DNA from: Theobroma cacao
Lineage: Eukaryota; Streptophyta; Magnoliopsida; Malvales; Malvaceae
Assembly: GCF_000208745.1 (NCBI RefSeq)
Contig: NC_030858.1
Location: 17,610,623 to 17,674,622, forward strand
Direction: 5' to 3'
Length of the DNA stretch: 64,000 nucleotides
Made by a program: the position numbers and the translations under genes. Positions 47,840 to 59,755 of the stretch are shown piece by piece. The notes below the pieces were generated by a model. The model made no database searches, was not told the origin of the DNA, and was given only the letters and a program-made list of their open reading frames with translations. How positions within the stretch are numbered: position 1 is the stretch's first letter; each line of letters starts with the position of its first letter.

Positions 47840-50726
47840 TGTCAAGCCCTACTCTATTATATACTTGTGATGTCATTCATGTACTTGATAGCATATCTAC
47901 ATACTAGGATGCCTAAGAGAATCGTTAAAAGTCGGTATCGTACCTAGTGATACAATTAAGTCGATTAAAACCTTGAACTAGTTTGAATGGAGATTTTAGG
48001 ATATATTTGAGAGTTTTTGAACCTTAAAATGTCTTAATATGGTGATTCAGAGTTCGAGGATTAATTTGGAGTCAAATTAGGAATTTTCATAACGTAGGGG
48101 CAAAATGGGAATGTTGGATGAAATTTTTGACCAAGTTTGGCTAATTGGAGCATGATTTGAATTTAAGAAATGAAATATTTTAATTTCGACACTTTTCCGA
48201 ACATAAGGGCAAAACAGTCATTTTACGTGTCCACGAGGACGTAATTGGAATTTTTGGAATTTTACACCACCATAACACTTGTCAACCCCATGAATTTCAC
48301 CTATTATTATTTTATACTTTGGATAATTAATAAATTACATGTGGTGGTGAGAAAATGCTTAATTGTTAAGTTTTAACCATTGACCAATCACATGGTGACA
48401 CATGTCAAGCTTTAATATTTTTATAATTTCCTTTATAAACTCTCCCATTTCACTCTTCATGGCCGGCCAAAGCAAAGAACAAAGAGAAAAGAATAGAAAC
48501 AAACCCTAGAGAGGAAAAGTTAAGGGAAATTTGTTGAATTTCAAAGAACAAAGCAATCAAAGGTAAGATTTTCAATTTAAGCTTAAGATCTACCTTTCCC
48601 ATGCTTTCTTTTTCATTTTCTATGAAGGAAACACAAGTTTCCATGAGGGAATACTTGCTGGCCGAACATAGGGAGAGAGGTTTTGATGGTGGATTTTGCT
48701 AGATTTCATGATATCTTAGTGTTTTTAGTTGTTTGATGATGTTTGGCATGAAAAACAAGCAAGAAAATCACATGCCCTTCAACAACCCTCTTTGGCCGAA
48801 TTTTATAGATGACATGTTGATGATGGATTTGATTCCTAATGATGTAGATGGATTTATTGAACTGTGTTAACACTGATTAGCACGTTAGTTTGAAATCAGA
48901 ATGAATTTCGGTTATGATGAATTAAGTCACAATCAAGCTCATTGAGGTACTTTGGTGTATTTGGAATATTGGAAGTGTAATGACTATATTTGAAGTTGAA
49001 TCGAATGTTTGGTTAATTCAATAGTGTATAGTTCGAGTTAAGTCGAATACTAATTCAGTCCGATCATAATTAAACCCACGTAGAACACTGTCTTTAAGTG
49101 ATTATTCGAACAATTCTCATCCAATTTCATGCATTCATATAAAGTTTGAAATAATTTTATAACAGTTTGGCACAAATATATTGAATTACGTGTTTTGTAT
49201 TATGTATAGGTGGTGAGCCCTTTGATAAGGGTAAATATATCGTACCCGAGGACCAAGAATAGGAGTACTCCAAACTCCGTTATTGTGAGTAATCAAATAT
49301 TCATCTTAACTATCTAAAGTAGTTTATACTCGTTTTTATGATTTTAAAGAATAATGAACTTAAACCGTAGATTTTTATATTTTATAAGTTAAGTGATGCT
49401 TAAATGAATAAGATTTATAAATTGTTTTGCAATTCAATGATGATTTTGGAAATTGAGTAAGTGGAGACTATATACTTGTGTTAGCTATATATATATGTGT
49501 GGTTTGAATTGATGGCTTATGACAATGTGATGGCATGAATGGCTGGATTTGTGGTTTGTGGATTATATGAACTGTTTTGTTTTACCTTGACAGGCTGGGT
49601 AATATCATATTAGCCATGTCATGCTGTCAAAATTTTTATTGATTTGGTGGGTTATTTGATTAGCTTACTGTAGTGGGCGAGTTTTCATGGACTAGCCTAT
49701 TAGAGAGACATGGTAAACCCCGTTATATTTTACCTTAGTACAAGAGGCGCGGAGGGTATCTCCTAAGGTAAGTTTAGAGTTCACTTCACGTCGAACCACC
49801 ACGTGAGGATGAAACTCAACCAACGCCAAGGAATTACTATATTTTAAAAGTAAAAACATGTTTTATGGGCGTATGTCGTTTTAACATCCTTGGCGGACTC
49901 GGTTGGATGCCCGGGCCAAGGTGTCCCCGAGTATGAGTTTTGGCACAAGCCAAGTTTTTAAGAGAATCATAAGCCTTGTTGATTATTTTGATGAAATGTA
50001 ATTGTTTTATATGAATTGAAATGAATTTTGGATGTTATGAATTTTATTATGATGGGATGATTTAACTGTCTCCATTTACTCGGCTTTAGATGTTATAGAT
50101 GAACTTTGCTTATTCACTGGGTTTATAAAAACTCACCCTTTCTTTTTACCCATTTCAGGGTCAAAACAGTCTGCAGACAGCCGATTTTGTCGAGGGTTGC
50201 TTTTGGATTTGCATCCTTAAAAATCCAAGGTCTACAGTCTTGTATATTTTTAGTTATTTTGGGGCCCACATGTCATTGTAGAATATTTTTGAATACTTGG
50301 TTTAGTGTGCTATTACGCTACAAAAATTGTTTATGCAGGATTCTATAAATATTGTTTTATAAGAAAATGGAATATTTTATTTAATATTTTTATTTAGTTT
50401 GATTAGCCATAATTTCATTTTAAATGGATGATTTAGATTACTAAAATTATTTTTAGATAAGAAATGTATATTTTTCGATTGTATGATGTATTTTCACCAA
50501 GTTTCAAAATTACCCCTATGTGGCAGAAATTACCTTTTTGTTTGTTTTGATTTAAAAATAGTTTATATTCCCTTAAAACATGATATTTAGTAACTGTTGC
50601 TCACAGGGGAGATGTAAAATTGATGCAAGAGCCTTGCGAGGTTTCGGTTGACATTTCGGGTAATGAATGTCTATTGAGACATCGCGGCGATTGTCACGGG
50701 CTCGAAGGGAATACTGGGTCGTGACA
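47840..50726 (+). mobile_element. Solo LTR (module C + Z), TSD CTTTT(T)
   Basis: It begins TGTCAAGCCC at 47840 and ends TGGGTCGTGACA at 50726. CTTTTT lies on both sides (47834-47839 and 50727-50732), so the duplication is 5 bases with one extra T in the run. Its inverted relative is at 52326-55430. Donor-like AAG|GTAAGA has its GT at 48563-48564. A short block (49209-49284) with GATAAGGGTAAATATATCG ends at a GTGAGT donor (49285), and an acceptor CCCATTTCAG ends at 50158. It lies in the 5' non-coding part of the CACTA element. Confidence 0.82.
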
Positions 50727-50732
50727 CTTTTT

Positions 50733-51149
50733 TATTAAAAATTTTTTGGAGATTTAATAGTCAGTTGTTTAGGGTTTTCTCTATATCAAGGTTTAGGTTA
50801 TTGGGTAAAAAATTAAGTGTTGTTGATGATAATGTTTGATAATGTTTGTTTAATAATGTTTGATAATGCTTGATTGAGGAGTTGCTGTTGATTAAATTTT
50901 GTTGATATTTTTCAATAGATGTATGTTTGATTAATCTATTTGTTCAAATTAAGTGCATTTTCTGTGTTGATGATTATCATTTTTTGTGTTGATAACATGG
51001 AATGTTATTAGCCTAGATTTTATATAATTCCTACAAATTAATTAGGAATCTTAATCCACTAACCATTATGAGTTAGGCTTCCATGAAAAGCAATTCATGG
51101 GTTTATCCTATTTAAGAGGTTAGAAGGTTATGGTTTAAGGTAGAAATAT
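50733..51149 (+). other. CACTA 5' region, AT-rich, no gene
   Basis: Short direct repeats of GATAATGTTTGATAATG occur near 50828-50870. No coding block is visible between the solo LTR and the tandem repeats. Confidence 0.5.
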
Positions 51150-52325
51150 TTAAATAAATTAAGGTTTTATTAAATTAAAAAAAGAATATAACTAATAAAA
51201 TGAAAGAAAAATGTTCTAACTAGTAATATTATTTAATTTAAGGTGTTAATGAGTTAAATATATATTGCAATTAATTAAGTAATCTAATGTGTTATAATTA
51301 ATTAAGCAATTAATTATATTAGTAAATTTATATAATATCTTATCTATTTAAACTAATTCAGGGTTTCAACAAATTCAAGTAATTACAAAGAATCATGTGT
51401 TAGTAATTAATCAGTTAATCAAATTAGAAAATTTATGGTTTTTAAAAATTATTTAAATTAATTAAGGTTTTATTAAATTAATTAAAGAATTTAACTAATC
51501 AAATGAAAAAAATGCTTTAGTTAATAAGAAATTAATTAAATTAGTAATATTATTTAATTTAAAAAATATTTAAATTAATTGAGGTGTGAATGAGTGAATA
51601 AAAAATATTTATATAATTAAGCAACGTAATTTGTTATAATTAATTAATTAAGAAATTATTTAAATTAGTAAAATTATATAATATCTTATTATCTAAATTA
51701 ATTTAGGGTTTAGGGAATTAATTATATAATTAAAATAATTATAAAGAATCATGTATTAGTAATTAATCATTTAATTAAATTAGTAAATTTAGGGTTTTTT
51801 CAAATTCTTGGAATTAATTAATTAGGTTTTATTAAATCAATTAAATAATTAAACTAATCAAATGAAAAAAAAATTATTATTTAAAGCATTTAATGAAATT
51901 AGTAATATTATTTAATTTAAAAAAATATTTAAATTAATTAAGGTGTGAATAAGTCAATTAAAAATATTTTTACAATTAAGTTATGTAACGTGTTATAATT
52001 AAGTAATTAAGCAATTAATTAAATTAGTAAATTTATATAATATCTTATTTATTTAAATTAATTTAGGGTTTAGGGAATTAATCACATAATCAAAGTAATT
52101 ATAAAGAGTAATGTATTAGTAGTTAAGCAATTAATTAAATTAGTAAATTTAGGGTTTTCTTAAATTGTTTGAATTAATTAATTAGGTTTTATTAAATTAA
52201 TTAAAGAATTAAACTAATCAAATGAAAAATTATTTTATGATTTAATGCAATTAATTAAATTAGTAATATTATTTAAATTAATTAACCTATGAATGAGTTA
52301 ATTAAAAATATTTAGTTAACTAAGT
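51150..52325 (+). repeat. AT-rich tandem repeat of 0.30-0.37 kb in the CACTA element
   Basis: The word GGTTTTATTAAAT marks unit starts at 51163, 51466, 51835 and 52195, giving periods of 303, 369 and 360 bases. Units share blocks such as TTAATTAAATTAGTAATATT, TATAATATCTTAT and AAACTAATCAAATGAAA. The last unit is cut by the antisense LTR at 52326 and continues at 55436-55560. Large subterminal or internal tandem repeats are common in CACTA elements. Confidence 0.85.
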
Positions 52326-55300
52326 TGTCACGACCCGGAACCTCCATCAGGCCCATGACAATCGCCGCAACGTCCCGATTGACACTCATTATCCGGAATG
52401 CCAACCGGAACCCCGCAAGGCTTACATATCAGTTTTTTTTCTTTCCTGTGAGCAATCATTGTTAAATATCGAGTTTTTAGAGAATATACACTATTTTAGA
52501 TAAAAAACAATCAAAATAAAATTTTCGCCACACAGGGGTATTTTGGTCATTTTTTTCTCAAAAATTTCAAAACTGGGTAAAATGTAATATACAAGTACAA
52601 AATACATAATTCATATTCAAAATGAGTTTAAAAGTCTAAAATTTTCATTTAAAAAGAAATTACGGTTAATTGAATATAATAAGAAAATAAAATAAATATT
52701 AAGGGAAATATTCTATTTTCTTATAAAACAATATTTATAGAGTTATACGTGAATAATTTTTATAGCGTAAAAGCTAAATAAATTTATACATATCGAAACA
52801 CAGTAAGCCAAAATATTTAATTTAATTTACAATAACAAGAGGGCCCCCGAATAAACAAAAGTAAAGAGGACTGTGAACCTACGGTTTGGAAAATGCAGAT
52901 CCAATGGTAGTCCTCGATGAGATCAGCTATCTACAGTCTATACTGAACCTGAAATGGGTGGAAAGGAGTTGGGTGAGATTTTGCAATCCCAATGAGTAAA
53001 CAGACATTATCATAAATATCTAAAGGCGAGTAAAATGGAGGCAAGTTTAAACAACAAATTTCAACCCATTTCATAATGTTTTCAATTTATTTCTTAAACC
53101 ATAAAATATTTGTAATTTACCAAAACAGTTGTTAAGGCTTATGTCTTTTATTAAAACAAGGCTCAAGCCAAAACTAATCCTCGGGGATACCTTGGCCGAG
53201 GCATCTAACCGAGTCCGCCAAGGGTGTTAAAATATTCACACGTGAAACACATTTTTATTTTTAAAACCAGCCGTCCCTTGGCGTTGGCCGAGTTACACAT
53301 TCACGTGGGGGTTCGACGTGAAGTGAGCTCTAATACTACCCCGGGAGTTACCCTCCTCGCCTCTACAACCGGAGTAACTATATAACTGGGTTTACCGTGC
53401 CCCTCTAATAGGCAGTCCACGGAAACCCGTCACTGCAGTGACTAACCCACCAATTTTAATAAAATTTCGACAGTATAACGTGGCTTTTATTTATTTATCC
53501 AGCCTGCATAGTAAAACAACTTACATAAATTTCCCAATGCATTCACAAAATATAGCCACATATACTCATTTCTCATAAGCCATTCCTAGGAAAATATATA
53601 TTTTTCAAGTCAATTTGTAGCCTCCAATTACTCAATTTCATAATCAATACAATATATTTTTATTTGTCACATTTATTCCTAAAACATCAAAAATCCCGTT
53701 TTAATCTCGTTCTCATTTCATAAAATACATAAAGGGCATTTAAAATAAACTCTAGATAATTTACAATAATAATAAGTTTACTCACCGTTTGTACAAACTA
53801 AAAGCTTTCTAAGCGCCCCGATCACTACTCGTCGGGTACGACTTCTTTGCCTTTTCCGGAAGGCTCTCCTCCTAGACACATTACAAAAATTTACACAATT
53901 CATCACATTGATGCTAAATCACTATATAATTAACTTAAATCCTATACTAATGCATGGTATGAAATGCAATAGCCTAAAACGGCTTAAACGCGGTATTAAC
54001 CTATTTTTGGCACTTTGCCCGATAAATTGCTAACGCGCTCCATTTTAGCTCTAAATCATCCCATTCTCTCTCCAACATTTCTAACCATTAAATATCAGCC
54101 AATAACCTTCTAAAAACAACAAAATCAGCTCACTCCCTTCCTTGGAAAATTCGGCCAAAAATGGGACATTAACTCGGTTAATTTTCTACTTTGTTTTTCT
54201 ATCACGTTTAATCGTTTTTCATCATTTTCTCTTCATTTCCCTTAGAATAAAATCAATTCATCATCATTGTACAGCATTGAGCATCCAGCCAAGAGTGGGT
54301 ATTGTGAAAATTTAATGATTTCTTGCCCAATTTAATTTCTAAACACATTTAACTAACTAAAACTATCAATTTAACTAAAAATCAAAACCTAAAAATTTCA
54401 ATTTCTCTCCCCTAGAATTTCGTCCAGCCCTTGATATCACTTTTTGATCTCTCTCCTCAAGCATGCTAAATGGAAATAAAGGCATAGGAAAGGTAGAAAT
54501 CAAGCTAAAATCGAAAAATCTTACCGTTAGACGCGTAAACGGTCGAAAACCGCGAATTTCCCTTTGAATTTTCTTGTTTCTCTTTGGTTTTTCTTTTTTT
54601 CTTCCTTTCCTCTCTATTTCCTCTCTTGTTCTTCCTTATGGCCGGCCAGCACTCAAAATTTGGGTTTAAATGGGCTGACTTTTCATTAAAATAATATTAT
54701 TTCATTAAAAAATGCCACATGTCACTTTCCCATTGGCCCATTTTTAAAATTTCATCCATTTGTTTCCAAATTTTCACCATACACTTGTCTCATATATTCA
54801 TAGCTTAGATAAAATTCTCAGACTCATCCAAAGTCTCGGTGGAGTAATTTTTGAAATTTACACTTTTGCCCCCGTAAAAGTCAAAAATTACATTTTTGCC
54901 CCAAAAATTGAAAAATTGCCCATAGACATATTTTTCATCCCTTATACTCATACCATTCTCCAATTTGTCAAATTTGATCTAAATTCTCTCAAAATCTCAA
55001 ATTTTGTCCGCGGGTGGTAAAATTACGATTTTGCCCCTACACTCCAAAAATCACCAGAATTAAACTTTTTCACTTCTTATCATTAAATTATACTCCAAAT
55101 AGTTAATCTTGATCAAAAATTTCACTCCATGATCAAATTATTATCTTAGGTGGCAAAATGACGATTTTGCCCCTAAACATCCAAATTTCTAATTTTACCC
55201 CAAATGAACCCTCGAACTCCAAACAATCATTTTGAAGTCATTTCTTGACTATAAAATATTAAATTTCATCCTACAATTCCTATTTGAACTAGTTCGAAGT

Positions 55301-55430
55301 TAAATCAACTCAAGTGTACTATTAGGTACAATACCGAGTTTCGTCTATTCTTAGGTGCTTTTTCTAGTATAATAACATACTACTCAGTGCATGTATGTCA
55401 TGATATGTATTTATAGGGTCGGGTTTTACA
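52326..55430 (-). mobile_element. Antisense solo LTR (module C + Z), TSD TAAGT
   Basis: The + strand reads TGTCACGACCC...GGGTTTTACA, with TAAGT at 52321-52325 and 55431-55435. It is the inverted relative of 47840-50726; for example the GGATACCTTGGCCGAGGCAT block at 53185 mirrors 49915. On the - strand a donor-like GGTAAG has its GT at 54524-54523. A conserved block with GGAAAAGGCAAAGAAGTCG lies near 53862-53844, a GGTGAGT donor has its GT at 53785-53784, and an acceptor CCCATTTCAG ends at 52949. It inserted into the CACTA tandem repeats. Confidence 0.9.
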
Positions 55431-55435
55431 TAAGT

Positions 55436-55722
55436 AATGTAATGTGTTATAATTAAGTAATTAAGTAATTAATTAAATTAGTAAATTTTTAGTAAATTTT
55501 AAAATATTTTATATTAATTAAGGTTTAAGGTAAATGAATTAAATAATATTATATATTTTTAAATTCATTTAAATTAAGTAAGATTTTAATAGAATAATAT
55601 GTTGATAACAATTAAAATTTTCATAATTTTAGTATTTAAGTTGGTATTTATTTTCTATTGAAGTTTGTGTTAACATCTGCTAACGGACGACATTATATGT
55701 CAATTATAATATATTTTTCAAA
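55436..55722 (+). repeat. Continuation of the CACTA tandem repeat and transposase leader
   Basis: The sequence picks up the interrupted repeat (TAATGTGTTATAATTAAGTA) and then becomes unique about 100 bases before the transposase start codon. It confirms that the antisense LTR simply split the repeat array. Confidence 0.7.
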
Positions 55723-57738
55723 ATGGAACGAGATAGGAGTTGGATATATTCTCTAGGTGATTCAAGTGGATTTTTTAGGACAGAATTTGTGAATGGCCTA
55801 GATGAATTTATTTCATTTGCATTCAATCAACCAAGATATGTGACTAAGAATAAGATCAGATGCCTTTGCTCTCGGTGTATAAATAACAACTTTTTGGTTG
55901 CTAAAAAGGTTCGAGAACACCTATCTCGTAAAGGGTTTACTATTGTGTACACAATATGGGATGCACATGGTGAATCACTCTGTGTCAGACAATCATCAAG
56001 ACGTTTTGTTGATAAGTATAATGAATTAGTTAATGAAGTCAAAGTAGAAAATCCATATAGCGAAATAGTTATGGATGCTTTACGACTGGAGTTTCAATTC
56101 AATGATGAGACCCAAAATGAACTAGTCTTTCTTGAAAATCCAAATCTAAGTGCTGCATCATTTTTTTAACTGTTAAATGATGTCGATGCAGCTTTTTGTG
56201 GGTCGGATGTGATAAACACACAAAACAATCAACTATGTCTCAATTACTAAATCTGAACTTAGAGCTTAACATGAGTGAGGCATGCTTAAAGCATCTTTTG
56301 CATCAAGTGAAGGAGATGTAGCCATCGAATGAAGTATTACCGAAAAACTTCCCTAAAATGAAGACACACTTGAAGGAACTTGGGCTTAGCTATCAAAAAA
56401 TTCATGTATGTAAGAATAATTGCATGTTGTTTTATAATGAATATTTTAAGTTGTCTTATTGTCCATGTTGTAGTCATCTTCGGTATAAATCAAATAAATT
56501 AAGAAGAATAAGGGAGAAAAAAAATTCTTTATAAGATTTTACGATACTTTCCACTAACACCGAGATTGTAGAGGCTATATATGTCAAGCAAAAATGTAGA
56601 ACACATGACAGGGCACACCACACACCAATCTAATGATGGAGTGCTTAGGCATCATGTTGATGGTCAAGCTTGACAACATCTTAATTGCACCCATTAATCC
56701 TTTGCCTTTGAACCTAACAGTGTTTGACTCAGTTTATGTTCAAATGCTTTCAGTCCATTCAGATTGACAGCAAAATTGTATTCTACTTAGTTCATAATGC
56801 TTACTGTCTATAACTTACATCCATGGATGTGCATAAAAGCAACCATATATCTTTCTTAGTATGCTTATCTCGGGGAAGACAAGTTCTGGTCAGAACATTG
56901 ATGTCTTCCTCCGACCTTTGATAAATGAGTTAAAAGTTCTGTGGGACGAAACGGTGGTCACGTATGATGACTTTATTCGTCAAAATTTTATTCTATGAGT
57001 AAAACTTTTATGGACCATCAATGACCACCCTGCATATAGTATATTTTCCAAGTGGGGCACTCATGGACGTTTATCATGTCCATATTGCATGGAACATGGA
57101 AAAAGTTTCATCTTCAAGTACGAGAGAAAGCCTTTTTTTTTTATTGTCATTGATGATTCTTTCTAATGGATCATCCTTTTCGTCGCCAAAGAGATAAATT
57201 TAAGAAACGTGTTGAACAGAACTCTTCCATTCCTTGGTTATCTAGTGTCTAGATCTTGCAACAATTAGAGTCAATTCCAAATATCACATGTGGGACAAAA
57301 GTGGACAACCAAAAGTTACCAAGTTGTGATCAAATCCATAATTAGGTTAAGAAAAGCATATTTTGGGAGTTACTGTATTGGTAGATGAATCTCATTCATC
57401 ACAACTTGGATGTGATGCATATTGAGCATAATGTATTTGACAAAATATTCAACATGATGATGGATGTTCTTAGAAAGATGAAAGACAATGTTAAAGCTCA
57501 TCATGAATTGAAGATGTGTTACAGGAGGTCAAAATTGCACTTAATTGCAAATATGGTAAACTTTTTAAATTGAAGGCCTCATACACTTTGACTAAGAAGC
57601 AACAGAAAGCTATATGTGCTTGGGTGAAATAATTACAACTACCAGATGGTTTCGCCACTAACATAGCAAAGTCTGTGAATGAGTAGGAAAGCAAATTTTA
57701 TAGGATGAAAAGTCATGATTGTCATGTTTTCATGCAGT
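55723..57738 (+). pseudogene. TNP2-like CACTA transposase, N-terminal part (decayed)
   Basis: The first 148 codons are open (55723-56169). They begin MERDRSWIYSLGDSSGFF and carry CLCSRCINNNF and VREHLSRKGF, the transposase-associated domain that precedes TNP2. After a stop, TNP2 blocks appear in changing frames. LPKNFPKMKTHLKELGLSY and CKNNCMLFYNEYFKLSYC lie near 56337-56470. NIDVFLRPLINELKVLWDE lies near 56898-56950, and LLWTINDHPAYSIFSKWGTH near 57007-57065. FWELLYW and HHNLDVMHIEHNVFDKIF lie near 57363-57450. The protein would excise and reinsert CACTA elements by binding their ends. Stops, frameshifts and a 2.7-kb LTR insertion inactivate it. Confidence 0.88.
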
Positions 57739-58977
57739 GTTTGTGTAGTACCCTGTATTTTAATACGGTGGCTAATAGAGTTTACGAATGCCAATTGAGG
57801 TTGATTACTGAGTTAAAAGGGTAATTCAGAAGCGAACTTGTGAAATATCGATCTCCATAGGCACATAACTAAAAGTAGATGCGATAATGCGAACTATGGG
57901 TAATTTCATAATTTCTCTTGGTAGGCTCCTACGAGTGGGTTTTTTTTATGCTATTAAGGTATAAATAGGCCTAAGGAATGAATAAATGATGTTTATGATG
58001 GTAAATAAATGAGGCAAATAAAAATAATGATAATTTCCACGGTAGGGGCAAAATGGTCATTTTGCATCTCGGGTCTAAATTTTTTTGTTTCTTGAACTCG
58101 AGTACCTTTAGACTATTATGGACTTTGTTTATGTGTCAAAAGAGCAAAAAGGTTGCACAAAGGATGGGAGGAAGACAAAGCCACCATGTTAAGGGCGTTT
58201 TGGTAATTTTAGTGGAAATTTGGATTTACTTGAAGCATAAATATCTATGCTCTAAGAGCTTCCAGCAACTTCTCTTTTTTCATCCTAGCCCTTCTCTTCA
58301 TTTCACTTTTTCTTCATTTTCCATGGGAGGAAAACCTTGAATCCTCCATAAATCCCTCATGGAAAGTCCAAATTTCATGCTTTTGCGCACTCCTTCATAG
58401 GGTTTTTCATGCCCTTCCACTTTTACACCTTAAAACCCTCAAAAAATCTTTTTTCAGCACTTTCTCTCACTAGTTGAAAGTTTTAGAGAGAGAAAGAGAG
58501 ACTTGCCATAGTAGCTTGGAAGCTTTTGAAAAGGAATTCAACTACAAAAAAAAAAAAAAAACCAACAAGGTGAGAAATGAGTTAGAATTTGATTTTAAGG
58601 TGTTAGAGATGGCTAGAAATTTGATTTATGGGCTGTTATATTTTTTATAGTTATATTGTGGGTGATAGGTTCCAACAAGGCCTCACATGTCCGTTTGAAG
58701 TAATAATCGAAGTTAGAGTCGATTAGAGGTTCAACAATCCCGGTGAGTGAACTTGCATTTCAAAATTGTTTTGAGAATGTGAATGTATTTGCACAAAACC
58801 TTTAAATGATTTTATCCCATTTTTCTTAAAAATGGTGCCTTAGGAACAAACCCTTGATAAATTGTCTTTATGTGTGACATGTGGCTGTTATGGATTCTTG
58901 TACTACATTATGTTGATATATATATATATATATATGGTGTGCATTGATGGTTGATATTGTGTGACAATGATAACTGT

Positions 58978-59158
58978 GTGTGTGCACGATGTGGGGGGAT
59001 GCACATGCCGGTGATGACGGTGGTGAGGGAGATAGATGATGATAATGCCCGTGTGCACGATGTGGGGGGATGTCCACGATGGCACTGACTATGCACGATG
59101 TGGGGGGATGCACACGATGACTCCGGCTATGTGCACGATGTGGAGGGATGCACATGAG
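58978..59158 (+). repeat. G-run hairpin tandem repeats in LTR
   Basis: There are four units of TGTGCACGATGTGGGGGGAT followed by GCACA, with complementary arms and a G-run loop. They are strongly similar to 6793-6985. Open frames on both strands across the block are repeat artefacts. Confidence 0.78.
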
Positions 59159-59424
59159 CTGGGTGAGATGATGGTGGTATTAGTGTGTAATTATGTATAT
59201 ATGTATATATATATGTTTGTGAAATAAAAGTTCATGAATATAGTAGATGGTTGTAATGCATGTGAAAATTTGGCATGTTGAACTTTGGAAATTTTTGAGT
59301 ATTTCTTGTTGAAATTGGCATGATGAATCTTGAGAATGTCACATTTTCTTGCAAATTGAGTTTATTGTAGCACCAAATGGATTTTTAGTGCAAAGGAGCT
59401 CCTTTTTACATTTAGGTGCCCTGC

Positions 59425-59755
59425 TTCTCGCTGCAGTGAGAAACATTCTGTTTTGGCAGCCAGAAACTCGCTGTAGCGAGAAACTCTCAGGTTCTAATGT
59501 AGTGCCTTCATTTTGATGAAGATTTTGACCACCTTTCCGTCCGAACTAGGAATAGTGTAAACATCAAAGTTGTAGCCTTGTCTCTTAGCTTTCTAATGGT
59601 CCAAAAAGAAGGTCAATTGAACTTCTTTAGCGAGAGATATTCTAGAAAAACTGAAACATATGCAAACTGACACTGTTTCTCGCTGCAGCGAGAAACTTTC
59701 TGTTTTGGCCGTCGAATCTCGCTGCAGGGAGAATGAATTTCACTGTAGCAAGAAA
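59425..59755 (+). repeat. GCTGCAGC palindrome array in LTR 57744-60451
   Basis: About five copies or variants of CTCGCTGCAGCGAG lie here. The longest is a perfect 20-bp palindrome TTTCTCGCTGCAGCGAGAAA at 59676-59695. Between copies lies the AAAGTTGTAGCC...CTTTCTAATGGTCC block (59570-59612). Confidence 0.78.
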
